DNA from: JACDAN01 sp035707105 | GTDB lineage: Bacteria; Actinomycetota; Thermoleophilia; Gaiellales; Gaiellaceae | Assembly: GCA_035707105.1 (NCBI GenBank) | Contig: DASSUI010000093.1 | Span: 1-55,337 of the forward strand | Direction of reading: 5' to 3' | Length of the DNA stretch: 55,337 nucleotides | Shown here: positions 30,768 to 39,160 of the stretch, in pieces | Numbering within the stretch: the first letter of the stretch is position 1 | Layout of the letters: each line of letters begins with the position of its first letter | The notes under the pieces: generated by a model | What the model saw: only the letters and a program-made list of their open reading frames with translations | What the model was told of the DNA's origin: nothing | Database searches by the model: none | Made by a program: the position numbers and the translations under genes

Positions 30768-32266
30768 ACGCCCTTCGGGGCCTCCGCCTGGACCGGAGCG
30801 GCCGGCTCGGCGCTCAGGTCCGGGTGGTCCTCGAACCCGTAGCGGACGACGGCCCGCTTCACCGCCTTCACTTCGTCGAGCCGCCCGACGGGGCGCGTGT
30901 GGGGCGCCGTCTTCAGCGTCTCCGGCTCCTCGGCCGCCTCCCGCGCGATCGCGTGCATCGCCTCGGCAAACGCGTCGAGGGTCTCCTTCGTCTCGGTCTC
31001 GGTCGGCTCGATCATGAGCGCCTCCGCGACGACGAGCGGGAAGTAGATCGTCGGCGCGTGGAAGTCGTAGTCCATGAGACGCTTCGCCACGTCGAGCGCC
31101 GTGATCCCGTGCTGCCGCTTGAGGTTGCGCGCCGAGAGGACGAACTCGTGCATGCACAGGCGGTCGTACGGCAGGTCGTATGCATCCTTCAGGCGTGCGA
31201 GCAGGTAGTTGGCGTTCAGGACGGCGTCCTCCGACATCGCCTTGAGCTCCCGACCCCAGGCGAGGATGAACGCGTAGGAGCGGACGAAGACGCCGAACGG
31301 GCCGGTGAACGCGCGGACCTTGCCGATCGACTTCGGCCGGTCGTAGTCGAGGCGGAAGCGGTCGCCCTCGCGGACGACGGCCGGCACCGGTAGGAACGGC
31401 TCGAGCTGCTCGCGGACGGCGATCGGCCCGCCGCCCGGCCCGCCGCCGCCGTGCGGCTGCGAGAAGGTCTTGTGCAGGTTGATGTGGACGATGTCGAAGC
31501 CCATGTCGCCGGGCCGCGAGATCCCGCAGACGGCGTTCAGGTTCGCGCCGTCGTAGTAGAGGAGCGCGCCGGCGTCGTGGAAGATCCGCGAGATCTCCTC
31601 GATGTTCTCGTCGAAGAGGCCGAGTGTCGACGGGTTCGTGAGCATGAGGCCCGCCGTCGTCTCGTCGACCTTGCTCCGCAACTCGTCGAGGTCGATGTTC
31701 CCGCGCGCGTCGGTCGAGACCTTCACGAGCTCGTAGCCGCCCATCGTCACGCTGGCGGGGTTCGTGCCATGCGCCGTGTCGGCGACGACGACCCTGCGCC
31801 GCTGCTCGGACTCGCCGCGGTCGGCGAAGTAGGCGCGCATGAGCATCAGCCCGGTGAGCTCCCCCTGCGACCCGGCGGCGGGCTGGAGAGACACCGCGTG
31901 CAGGCCGGTCACCTCCGCCAGGATCTCCTGCAGGTCGTGCATCAGCTCCAGCGCCCCTTGGGCGCCGTCCTCGTCCTGATGCGGGTGGAGGTCGCGGAAC
32001 CCGGGAAGCGCTGCGACCCGCTCGTTGACGCGCGGGTTGTACTTCATCGTGCAGGAGCCGAGCGGGTAGAAGCCGGTGTCGATCCCGAAGTTCCGAGCGG
32101 TCAGCTCCGTGAAGTGGCGGACGAGCTCCACCTCGGGGATCTCGGGCAGCCGCGGCGGTCGCTCGCGGCGCAGCTCGTCCGGGACGGCCGGCGGCGACAA
32201 ACCGGCGGGGCTCGGCACTCCGCCCGCACGGCGGCCGGGCCGCGACTTCTCGAAGACGAGCTTCAT
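30764..32266 (-). CDS. gcvPB: glycine dehydrogenase (decarboxylating) subunit 2
   Basis: A 500-aa C-terminal subunit of the P-protein, which decarboxylates glycine with PLP and loads the methylamine onto lipoyl-GcvH. The PLP lysine is Lys266 in HINLHKTFSQPHGGGGPG. The segment GFYPLGSCTMKYNPRVNE and the glycine-rich loop are diagnostic. ATG 32266 overlaps the gcvPA stop as ATGA. Frames that extend further are antisense-like. It is the last gene of gcvT-H-PA-PB. A split P-protein is the form found in many Gram-positives and thermophiles, not the fused enzyme of E. coli. The last 15 residues are an unconserved Pro/Ala tail. Confidence 0.95.
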   Translation of the reverse strand: MKLVFEKSRPGRRAGGVPSPAGLSPPAVPDELRRERPPRLPEIPEVELVRHFTELTARNFGIDTGFYPLGSCTMKYNPRVNERVAALPGFRDLHPHQDEDGAQGALELMHDLQEILAEVTGLHAVSLQPAAGSQGELTGLMLMRAYFADRGESEQRRRVVVADTAHGTNPASVTMGGYELVKVSTDARGNIDLDELRSKVDETTAGLMLTNPSTLGLFDENIEEISRIFHDAGALLYYDGANLNAVCGISRPGDMGFDIVHINLHKTFSQPHGGGGPGGGPIAVREQLEPFLPVPAVVREGDRFRLDYDRPKSIGKVRAFTGPFGVFVRSYAFILAWGRELKAMSEDAVLNANYLLARLKDAYDLPYDRLCMHEFVLSARNLKRQHGITALDVAKRLMDYDFHAPTIYFPLVVAEALMIEPTETETKETLDAFAEAMHAIAREAAEEPETLKTAPHTRPVGRLDEVKAVKRAVVRYGFEDHPDLSAEPAAPVQAEAPKGV

Positions 32267-33585
32267 TCGGCGAGCGCCTCCGCGAGCCGCTCGATGTCGT
32301 CGGGGGTCCGCCGCTCGGTGACGGCGACGAGAAGCGCGTCGTCCATGCCCGGGTAGTCGCGGCCGAGCGGGTAGCCGGGATTGATTCCGTGGGTGCGGGC
32401 CTCGCGGATCGCGTCCTGGGCCTGCCGTCCGAGCCGGACGCCGAACTCCTTGAACGTCGCCTGTTCCGGGAACAGCAGTGGAAGCTCCAGCCGCTCCTTC
32501 GCGTGCTCTGCGAGCGCCATGCACGCCTCTCCGACCTCGCGGAGCCCGTCGGGGCCCAGCCAGGAGAGGTAGACCAGCCCGCCGAGCGCCAGCAGCGTCT
32601 GGTTCGTCGTGATGTTCGATGTCGCCTTCTCGCGGCGGATGTGCTGCTCGCGCGTCTGCAGCGTGAGAACGTAGCCGCGGTTCCCGTGCACGTCGGTCGT
32701 CTCGCCGACGATCCGGCCGGGCATCCGCCGCGTGTAGTCCTCGCGCGCCGCGATGAACCCGTAGTGCGGCCCGCCGAACGAGAGCGGGTTCCCCGCCGAC
32801 TGCCCCTCCCCGATCGCGATCGCGCAGCCGTAGTTCCCGGGCGCCTCGAGCACGCCGAGAGAGATCGGGTCGACGTGGGCGACCGGAAGCGCCTCGGCGT
32901 CGTTCGCGGCCGCCGCGAGCTGCGGGGCCGGCTCCAGGCAGCCGAAGAAGTTCGGGTGCTGGAAGATCGCGCACGCTGCGTCCTCGGCGGCCGCGCGGAA
33001 CTCGTCCGGGTCGGTGACGCCGTCGCGGTGAGGGACGTCCACGACGTCCATGCCGAAGCCGGGCGCGTACGTGCGGACGACCTGGCGTACCTGCGGGTTG
33101 ACCGTCTCGGCGAGCACGATCTTCGAGCGGCCCGTCGCGTGCTTCGCGATATAGCAGGCGTCGGCCGCGACGGTCGTCCCGTCGTACCCGGACGCGTTCG
33201 AGACGTCCATCCCCGTGAGCTCGCAGATCACGGTCTGGTACTCGAAGATCGCCTGGAGGACGCCCTGGCTGAGCTCCGGCTGGTACGGCGTGTACGCGGT
33301 CAGGAACTCGCCGCGCTGGAGGATGTAGTCGACCACCGCGGGAACGTAGTGGTCGTAGACGCCGGCCCCGACGAACGACAGCTCCTCGCCGGTGTGGACG
33401 TTGCGCGCGGCGAGCTCCTCCAGGCGCCCGACGATCTCCTGCTCGGTGAGCGGGTCGCCGAGGCCGAGGGGCCGGTCGAAGCGGACGCCGGCCGGGATGT
33501 CCCGGAACAGCTCCTCGACGCTGGAGACGCCGATCGTCTCCAGCATCTCCGCGCGATCGGCGTCGGTGAGCGCCGCGTACGTCAC
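32263..33585 (-). CDS. gcvPA: glycine dehydrogenase (decarboxylating) subunit 1
   Basis: A 440-aa N-terminal subunit of the split P-protein; with GcvPB it forms the active alpha2-beta2 enzyme. The fold is PLP-type but lacks the Schiff-base lysine. Typical segments are SFVGAGVYDHYVPAVVDYI, TPYQPELSQGVLQAIFEYQT, MDVSNASGYDG and SFGGPHYGFI. The chain has its normal length and overlaps both neighbours by four bases (stop/start ATGA at each end), so the complex subunits are translationally coupled. Confidence 0.95.
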   Translation of the reverse strand: MTYAALTDADRAEMLETIGVSSVEELFRDIPAGVRFDRPLGLGDPLTEQEIVGRLEELAARNVHTGEELSFVGAGVYDHYVPAVVDYILQRGEFLTAYTPYQPELSQGVLQAIFEYQTVICELTGMDVSNASGYDGTTVAADACYIAKHATGRSKIVLAETVNPQVRQVVRTYAPGFGMDVVDVPHRDGVTDPDEFRAAAEDAACAIFQHPNFFGCLEPAPQLAAAANDAEALPVAHVDPISLGVLEAPGNYGCAIAIGEGQSAGNPLSFGGPHYGFIAAREDYTRRMPGRIVGETTDVHGNRGYVLTLQTREQHIRREKATSNITTNQTLLALGGLVYLSWLGPDGLREVGEACMALAEHAKERLELPLLFPEQATFKEFGVRLGRQAQDAIREARTHGINPGYPLGRDYPGMDDALLVAVTERRTPDDIERLAEALAE

Positions 33586-33977
33586 TGCTCGGCGAGAAGC
33601 GCCCTGTAGGCCTCGAGGTCCATCAGACCGTCCGCCTGGGACGGATCCGTGAGCCGGATCCGGACCAGCCAGCCCTCGCCGTAGGGGTCGTCGTTGACGG
33701 TTTCCGGAGCATCGACGACCTTCTGGTTCACCTCCAGGACCTCGCCGGAGAGCGGCGCGACCAGATCGGACACCGCCTTGACGGACTCGACTTCGCCGTA
33801 GACGCCGTCCTTCTCGACCGAGCCGCCGGCCTCGGGCGGCTCGAAGTGAACGAGCTCCCCGAGGGCGTCCTGTGCGTACCAGGTGATTCCCAGCACCGCC
33901 TCGCCGTCCTCCACCCGGGCCCAGTCGTGCTCGCGGTGGTAGAGCAGGTCGTCGGGATAGCTCTCGGCAGCCGCCAT
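33582..33977 (-). CDS. gcvH: glycine cleavage system H protein
   Basis: A 131-aa lipoyl carrier protein that shuttles the aminomethyl group between P, T and L proteins. The lipoylated lysine is Lys67 in VESVKAVSDL, and the family motif HEWARVE is present as HDWARVE. ATG 33977 shares one base with the gcvT stop, and a GGAGGA-type Shine-Dalgarno lies inside the gcvT end. Length is normal. Confidence 0.95.
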   Translation of the reverse strand: MAAAESYPDDLLYHREHDWARVEDGEAVLGITWYAQDALGELVHFEPPEAGGSVEKDGVYGEVESVKAVSDLVAPLSGEVLEVNQKVVDAPETVNDDPYGEGWLVRIRLTDPSQADGLMDLEAYRALLAEQ

Positions 33978-35029
33978 CAATCCTCCTCGCGCTTGTAGAT
34001 CGGTTTTTTCACGATGCGGGCCGTCCGCGCGCGGCCTCGTACGTCGATCGTCAGCTCGGTCCCCGGGTCGGCCTGCGCGGCCGGGATGTAACCCATGCCG
34101 ATGCCCCTGTCCAGCATCGGCGAGTGCGTTCCGGACGTGACCTCGCCACCTCGATCGATGGTCATGCCCTGTCGCGGGATCCCGGTTTGCTCCATGACGA
34201 AGGCGGCGAGCTTCCGGGCGGGGCCTTCCGCCTTGATCCGGCGGAGCTCCTCCGCACCGGTGAAGTCCTTGTCGAGCGCCGCGACCCAGCCGAGCCCGGC
34301 CGAGATCGCGTCCGTGTCCGGGGTGATGTCGTTGCCGTGGAGCGGGTAGCAGACCTCGAGGCGCAGGGTGTCGCGGGCACCTAGCCCGGCGGGGGTGATC
34401 CCGCGCGCGACGACCGCGTCCCAGAGCGCAGGCCCCTCCCCGGCGGGAACCATCAGCTCGACGCCCTTCTCGCCGGTGTAACCGGTTCGGTTCACCATCA
34501 CCTCGATGCCGTCGACCTCTGCCATCGAGAACGTGAACGCGGGCGCGTCGTCGAGCCCGAGCCGGTCGATCGAGCGCGGACCCTGGACGGCGAGCAACGC
34601 GTAGTCGTCGGAGACGTCGCGGACGTCCGAGCCGCGGATCTCGCGTTCCTTGAGCCACGCGAAGTCGGTCTCGCGGTTGGAGGCGTTGACGATCAGGAGG
34701 TAGCGGCCGGCCTCGAGGCGGTACGCGATGAGGTCGTCCACGATCCCGCCGCGCTCGTTGGTCAGCAACGTGTACTGCGCCTGTCCGGGCTCGATGCGGT
34801 CGAGGTCGTTCGACAGCAGCCCTTGGAGGAGCTCGTGCGCCCGCGGCCCCTCGATCTCGAGCTCGCCCATGTGCGACACGTCGAAGACGCCCGCGTCCGC
34901 CCGGACCGCGCGGTGCTCCGGGATCACGCCCTCGTACTGGACCGGCATCTCCCAGCCGGCGAACGGGACGAGGCGGGCGCCGAGCGCGACATGGCGCTCG
35001 TGGAGCGGTGTGCGGCGCAGCGTCTGCAC
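33977..35029 (-). CDS. gcvT: glycine cleavage system T protein (aminomethyltransferase)
   Basis: A 350-aa folate-dependent aminomethyltransferase that releases ammonia from the aminomethyl-lipoyl H protein and makes 5,10-methylene-tetrahydrofolate. The N-terminus TPLHERHVALGARLVPFAGWEMPVQY and the motif GVFDVSHMGE are diagnostic, as are LGLDDAPAFTF, GYTGEKGVEL and the C-terminal barrel. GTG 35029 is chosen because TAGCAT lies 10 bases upstream. It is the first gene of the gcv operon. No glycine riboswitch can fit in the 41-base gap to ftsZ, so regulation must differ from the Bacillus model. Confidence 0.94.
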   Translation of the reverse strand: MQTLRRTPLHERHVALGARLVPFAGWEMPVQYEGVIPEHRAVRADAGVFDVSHMGELEIEGPRAHELLQGLLSNDLDRIEPGQAQYTLLTNERGGIVDDLIAYRLEAGRYLLIVNASNRETDFAWLKEREIRGSDVRDVSDDYALLAVQGPRSIDRLGLDDAPAFTFSMAEVDGIEVMVNRTGYTGEKGVELMVPAGEGPALWDAVVARGITPAGLGARDTLRLEVCYPLHGNDITPDTDAISAGLGWVAALDKDFTGAEELRRIKAEGPARKLAAFVMEQTGIPRQGMTIDRGGEVTSGTHSPMLDRGIGMGYIPAAQADPGTELTIDVRGRARTARIVKKPIYKREED

Positions 35030-35039
35030 GACGCGCCGG

Positions 35040-35045
35040 ATGCTA
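35040..35045 (-). promoter_or_regulatory. -10 element, leaderless promoter of the gcv operon
   Basis: TAGCAT on the minus strand, 10 bases before the GTG at 35029, in the short gap after ftsZ. Read-through from the dcw operon is also possible, since no terminator was seen. Confidence 0.5.
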
Positions 35046-35070
35046 CCGCCGAGGATCTGGCAAGCCGGGG

Positions 35071-36165
35071 CTAGTCGCGCAGGAACGAGGGCACTTCGAG
35101 CTCCTCGTCCGTGACCTCGAAGCGCTCGCGCTCGCGCTCGCGCTCGCGGTCCTCGGGCTCCCTCGCCGGGATCTCCTCGGCCACGACCGCCCGTCGCCGC
35201 CTGCGGTGCGCCCCGGGGCCGAAGCCGGTCGCGATCACGGTGACCCGGACCTCGTCCCTGAGCGCCTCGTCGATGACCGCGCCGAAGATGACGTTCGCGT
35301 TCTGGTCCGCGGCGCCGGTGACGACCTCGGCCGCCTCGTTGACCTCGAAGAGTCCCATCTCGGCCGGGCCGCTGATGTTGAGAAGGATGCCGGTGGCGCC
35401 TTCGATCGAGGACTCGAGCAACGGCGACGAGACGGCCGTGTGTGCGGCCTCGGCCGCCCGGCTCTCCCCCGACGCGGTCCCGATCCCCATCAGCGCCGAG
35501 CCGGCGTCGGACATGATCGCCCGAACGTCGGCGAAGTCGAGATTGACGATCCCCGGCACCGTGATCAGGTCGGTGATGCCCTGGACGCCCTGGCGGAGGA
35601 TGTCGTCGGCCATCCGGAAGGCGTCGACGATCGACGTTCGCTTCTCGACCACTTGGAGGAGGCGATCGTTCTCGATCACGATCAGCGTGTCCACCTGGTC
35701 GCGAAGCGCCTCGATCCCCATCATCGCCTGGTCGGCCCGCTTCCGGCCCTCGAAGCCGAACGGCCGTGTCACGACACCCACCGTGAGCGCGCCGAGCTCG
35801 CGCGCGATCTCGGCGACGATCGGCGCGCCGCCGGTCCCGGTGCCGCCGCCCTCGCCCGCGGTCACGAAGACCATGTCCGCCCCCTTGACCGCATCCTTCA
35901 GCTCGTCCCGGCTCTCGGTCGCTGCGGCCTTGCCGACGTCAGGGTCGGCACCGGCGCCGAGGCCGCGCGTCGACTCGGCGCCGATGTGGACCTTCAGGTC
36001 CGCGTCGACGACGAGGAGCGCCTGGGCGTCCGTGTTGGCCGCGATGAACTCGACTCCGCTGAGGCCGGCGTCGACCATCCGGTTGACGGCGTTCGAGCCG
36101 CCTCCCCCGACACCGACGACCTTGATGACCGCAAGATAATTGCCTGTCTGATCGCGTACGCTCAA
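35071..36165 (-). CDS. ftsZ: cell division protein FtsZ
   Basis: A 364-aa tubulin-like GTPase that forms the division ring. It has VVGVGGGGSNAVNRM, the tubulin signature GGGTGTG in AGEGGGTGTGGAP, FEGRKR and the T7-loop region NLDFADVRAIM. A variable linker of about 40 residues follows, and the C-terminal peptide DEELEVPSFLRD binds partner proteins. The linker contains an (RE)n run. The start is a TTG at 36165 with GGAGG just upstream; no ATG or GTG fits the conserved N-terminus. It is the last gene of the cluster, separated from ftsQ by 73 bases that may hold its own promoter. Confidence 0.96.
   Translation of the reverse strand: MSVRDQTGNYLAVIKVVGVGGGGSNAVNRMVDAGLSGVEFIAANTDAQALLVVDADLKVHIGAESTRGLGAGADPDVGKAAATESRDELKDAVKGADMVFVTAGEGGGTGTGGAPIVAEIARELGALTVGVVTRPFGFEGRKRADQAMMGIEALRDQVDTLIVIENDRLLQVVEKRTSIVDAFRMADDILRQGVQGITDLITVPGIVNLDFADVRAIMSDAGSALMGIGTASGESRAAEAAHTAVSSPLLESSIEGATGILLNISGPAEMGLFEVNEAAEVVTGAADQNANVIFGAVIDEALRDEVRVTVIATGFGPGAHRRRRRAVVAEEIPAREPEDRERERERERFEVTDEELEVPSFLRD
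35123..35146 (+). repeat. four tandem copies of hexamer CGCTCG in the ftsZ linker
   Basis: CGCTCG is repeated four times without interruption and encodes alternating Arg-Glu on the minus strand. Such a microsatellite may expand or contract in steps of two codons. Confidence 0.85.
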
Positions 36166-36186
36166 CGTCCCTCCACCTCAAGCTCG

Positions 36187-36210
36187 ACTGTAGCTCGCGG
36201 CTTTGCGAGC
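36187..36210 (-). promoter_or_regulatory. possible own promoter of ftsZ with adjoining hairpin
   Basis: On the minus strand a stem GCTCGC/GCGAGC (36193-36210) is directly followed by TACAGT (36192-36187), a good -10, about 21 bases before the TTG start. No clear -35 was found. It may allow extra ftsZ transcription, as in many bacteria. Confidence 0.4.
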
Positions 36211-36238
36211 CACTGCAACGCACCAGCGTACGGGCGAA

Positions 36239-37060
36239 CTACTTGCCTGTCAACGCGGGCTCGACCGGCGAAGACTCAGGCTCTACTTGAGACTCGAGGG
36301 TTTCGCCGACGACAGGGCGTTCTGGAACGCTGACGTCGAGGTAAGCGGCGAGGTCTCCCTCGGCGTGCAGCCGCGCCAGCACGCGGCGCGCCACCTCGAG
36401 CTTGAGCGCGAGGTCGTTCGTCGCGCCGAGGCGGATCTCGAACCCGTCGCCGAGGACGGCCGTCGCCGTTCCGCCCTCTCCCATCTTCACGTACCAGACC
36501 CGCCTGCTCAGTCGAGGCGAGGCGGTACGGATCGCGGCGACTGCCCTGATCGCCCGCGCCGGCTCGGCGGCGGCGAGCACCTGACCGACCTGCGGTTCGA
36601 CCGTCCGCTCGACCCAGACGACGGGGAGCGGCCGACGAAGCGGCCGCTCGAGCGGCCGGAGGACGCGGCCTTGCGCCGAGACGAGCCAACGGTCCGCTCC
36701 ACGCCGCAGGACGGCCACCGGGCGTTCGACGCTGACGCGGACGCTGAGCCGATTGGGGAACGCGCGGTCGTAGGCGAGCAGGTGGACGTGGGGCAGCTTG
36801 TCGAGGCGACGCTGGATCGCCTCCTGGTCGACGCGAAGGAGGCTGACGCCGTCAAGGCCTTGGAGCGCACGGGCGACGAGGCGCGTCTGACCCGGCGGCA
36901 CCGATTCGACGTCGACCTCGTGCACCGCGAACACGGATGTCTGGCGCGCGCCGACGAAGAGCGCGAACGCAGCGCCGAGCAGTCCGAAGCCGAGCGCCAG
37001 CGACCGGCCCGAGGGGACGAGCCGGAGAGCAGGGGACGCCGAGACAGCCGTGCGGGCCAC
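36239..37060 (-). CDS. ftsQ: cell division protein FtsQ/DivIB
   Basis: A 273-aa protein. A basic N-terminal tail and one membrane helix (about 21-39, LALGFGLLGAAFALFVGA) precede an extracytoplasmic POTRA domain beginning FAVHEVDVESVPPGQTRLV and a beta-rich FtsQ domain (YDRAFPNRLSVRVSVERPVAVL; WYVKMGEGG). It links FtsB/FtsL and FtsW-FtsI at the septum. Sequence conservation is low as usual, but position between murB and ftsZ and topology support the call. GTG 37060 is the assumed start without strong ribosome-site evidence. The end is Pro/Glu-rich. Confidence 0.88.
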   Translation of the reverse strand: MARTAVSASPALRLVPSGRSLALGFGLLGAAFALFVGARQTSVFAVHEVDVESVPPGQTRLVARALQGLDGVSLLRVDQEAIQRRLDKLPHVHLLAYDRAFPNRLSVRVSVERPVAVLRRGADRWLVSAQGRVLRPLERPLRRPLPVVWVERTVEPQVGQVLAAAEPARAIRAVAAIRTASPRLSRRVWYVKMGEGGTATAVLGDGFEIRLGATNDLALKLEVARRVLARLHAEGDLAAYLDVSVPERPVVGETLESQVEPESSPVEPALTGK

Positions 37061-37091
37061 GGCGCCAACTTCGCCGCGACGGGGGTCGCTC

Positions 37092-37976
37092 CTACGCCCG
37101 GACGGCGGGAAGCTCGATCGGTCCGAGCAGCTGCACCTCGTGCTCCAGCTCGACGCCGTACTCGTCCAGCGCCCGGCGCCGCGCCTCGGCCATCAGCGCG
37201 ACGGCGTCCGCCGAGCGCGCGCCGTCCGCGTTCTCGATGAAGTTGGCGTGTCGCGGCGAGATCTGGGCCCCGCCGATCCGGTAGCCGCGGAGGCCGCAGG
37301 CCTCGAGCATCCGGCCGGCCGAGAGCTGGTGCTCGGGGTTCTTGAAGACGCTGCCGAAGGTCCGCTTGTTGGTCGGCTGCGCAGCTTTCCGCGCCGCCTG
37401 CATCTCGGCGACCGTGGCCTTGATCTCCTCCACCGGCCGCGGCCGAAGGCGGAACTCGGCCCGTGCCACGACCTCGCCGGGTCGCAGCGCCGACCGTCTG
37501 TACTCCAGACCGAGCCCCTCCGGCGTCCGCCAGGTCGACCCGGCGGCGTCGGCGACGAGCGCACGCTCCAGGACGCCCGCGATGTCGCCGCCGTACGCGC
37601 CGGCGTTCATCCAGACGCCGCCTCCGACGGTGCCGGGGATCGCGCATGCGAACTCGAGCCCGCCGAGCGACGCCGCCCGCGCACGGTGGAGACAGACGGC
37701 GAGCGGCGCCCCGCCGCCCGCGCGGAGAATCTCGCCGTCGACCTCCGCGGCCGCGAGCCCGCCGGACAGCTTCAAGACGAGCCCGTCCACGCCCTCGTCG
37801 GCGACCAGGAGATTCGAGCCCAGTCCCACGACCGAGACGGGAACGTCTCGCTCGGCCGCCCACGCGAGCGCCTCCTCGAGCTCGGTCTCGCCCTCGGGCC
37901 GCGCGAACCAGCGGGCGGGGCCGCCGGTCCCGAGCGTCGTGAACCGGGAGAGCGGGACGTGCTCCTCGATCGTCAT
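37092..37976 (-). CDS. murB: UDP-N-acetylmuramate dehydrogenase
   Basis: A 294-aa FAD enzyme that reduces UDP-GlcNAc-enolpyruvate to UDP-MurNAc. FAD-binding segments are TTLGTGGPARWFA, VVGLGSNLLVADEG and GGLEFACAIPGTVGGGVWMNAGAYGG. The catalytic serine motif is TFGSVFKNPE and the C-terminus has GGAQISPRHANFI. The chain is of the short type II class found in Gram-positives. ATG 37976 overlaps the murC stop as ATGA. Its place between murC and ftsQ differs from Streptomyces/Mycobacterium, where murB is outside the cluster. Confidence 0.95.
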   Translation of the reverse strand: MTIEEHVPLSRFTTLGTGGPARWFARPEGETELEEALAWAAERDVPVSVVGLGSNLLVADEGVDGLVLKLSGGLAAAEVDGEILRAGGGAPLAVCLHRARAASLGGLEFACAIPGTVGGGVWMNAGAYGGDIAGVLERALVADAAGSTWRTPEGLGLEYRRSALRPGEVVARAEFRLRPRPVEEIKATVAEMQAARKAAQPTNKRTFGSVFKNPEHQLSAGRMLEACGLRGYRIGGAQISPRHANFIENADGARSADAVALMAEARRRALDEYGVELEHEVQLLGPIELPAVRA

Positions 37977-39160
37977 TCGAGCTCCGCGAAAACGAGGTCG
38001 GCGCCCCGGTCGACGTCGCCGGCCCCCACGGTGAGAACGACGTCGCCCGGCCGCGCCCGCCGCGCGAGGAAGTGCGCGCCGTCCTCGACCTTCGGCGTCC
38101 ACGCGATCGGCATCCCGGGCCGAAGCTCGGCGAGGGCGTCCACGACGAGCTTGCCGCTCACGCCCTCGACCGGCTCCTCGCGGGCGGGATAGACGTCCGT
38201 GACGGCGACGACGTCCGCTTCGCCGAGCGCAGCCGCCGTCTCCCGGGCCAGGTGCCTCGTCCGCGAGTAGAGGTGGGGCTGGAACAGCGCCAGGATCCGG
38301 CCGATCCCCTGCTGCTCGCGCAGCGCGGAGATCGTGGCCCGGATCTCGGCCGGATGGTGCGCGTAGTCGTCCACGATTCGCACGTCGCCGGCGACGCCGA
38401 CCTCCTCCAGGCGCCGGCCGGCGCCGCGGAACTCCCGGAGCACCGGCCATGCGTCGCGGCCGTCGACGCCCGCGAGCTCGAGCGCGGCAAGCGCCGTGGC
38501 GGCGTTGCGGCGATTGTGCTCGCCTGGGACGTTCAGTTCGCCGTCGTACGGCTCGAGGGCGTCGCCGCGGACGACATGCGGCGTCGCCTGCAGCCAGCGC
38601 TCGAACAGCTGCTCCACCTCGGAGCGCGAGGAAAACTCGGAATGGTGGTCGAGGTCGACGTTCGTGACGACGGCGATCCTCGGACGCAGGAGCTCGATCG
38701 TGCGATCGGACTCGTCGCCCTCCACCACGAGCCACCCCGACCCGGCCCGCGCGTTGGCTCCGAGCTGCGGCACGTCGGCGCCGATGAGGAACCCCGGGTC
38801 GCGGCCGAGCCGGTCGAGCACGAACGCGATCATCGCCGCCGTCGTCGTCTTGCCGTGGGCCCCCGCGACGACGATCGAGTCCTGGAGGCGCACGAGCTCG
38901 GCGAGGAACTCGGCGCGCGACCTCCCGGGGACGCTGCCGGCGAAGGCGGTCGAGACGATCGTCTCCGCGTCCGCGGGCGGCTCCGGCTTCGGGGAGACGG
39001 TCACGGCGATCTCGTCCGGAAGGTGCGCCAGGTAGGGCGTCTCGTACCGGTCCCAGCCGGACACGTCCGCTCCCCAGGCGTGCGCCAGCAGCGCGTACCC
39101 CGAGAGGCCGGCCCCGCCGATCCCGACGAAGTGGAGCGTCCTACCGGCGAGCGGCTGCAA
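37973..39160 (-). CDS. murC: UDP-N-acetylmuramate--L-alanine ligase
   Basis: A 395-aa Mur ligase that adds the first amino acid of the peptidoglycan stem. The N-terminal domain starts LHFVGIGGAGLSGYALLA. The ATP loop is VVAGAHGKTTTAAM, followed by VVEGDESDRTIELLRP, NVDLDHHSEF, the C-terminal domain with YAHHPAEI, and LFQPHLYSRTRHL. It is about 60 residues shorter than the E. coli enzyme. The start appears to be TTG at 39160, overlapping murG by 20 bases; no ATG/GTG keeps the conserved glycine-rich start. It is coupled to murB by ATGA. Confidence 0.94.
   Translation of the reverse strand: MQPLAGRTLHFVGIGGAGLSGYALLAHAWGADVSGWDRYETPYLAHLPDEIAVTVSPKPEPPADAETIVSTAFAGSVPGRSRAEFLAELVRLQDSIVVAGAHGKTTTAAMIAFVLDRLGRDPGFLIGADVPQLGANARAGSGWLVVEGDESDRTIELLRPRIAVVTNVDLDHHSEFSSRSEVEQLFERWLQATPHVVRGDALEPYDGELNVPGEHNRRNAATALAALELAGVDGRDAWPVLREFRGAGRRLEEVGVAGDVRIVDDYAHHPAEIRATISALREQQGIGRILALFQPHLYSRTRHLARETAAALGEADVVAVTDVYPAREEPVEGVSGKLVVDALAELRPGMPIAWTPKVEDGAHFLARRARPGDVVLTVGAGDVDRGADLVFAELE

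Noticed and set aside
35030..35070. Possible glycine riboswitch before gcvT
   Set aside because: Only 41 bases separate ftsZ and gcvT, far too short, and a -10 lies 10 bases before the start codon.
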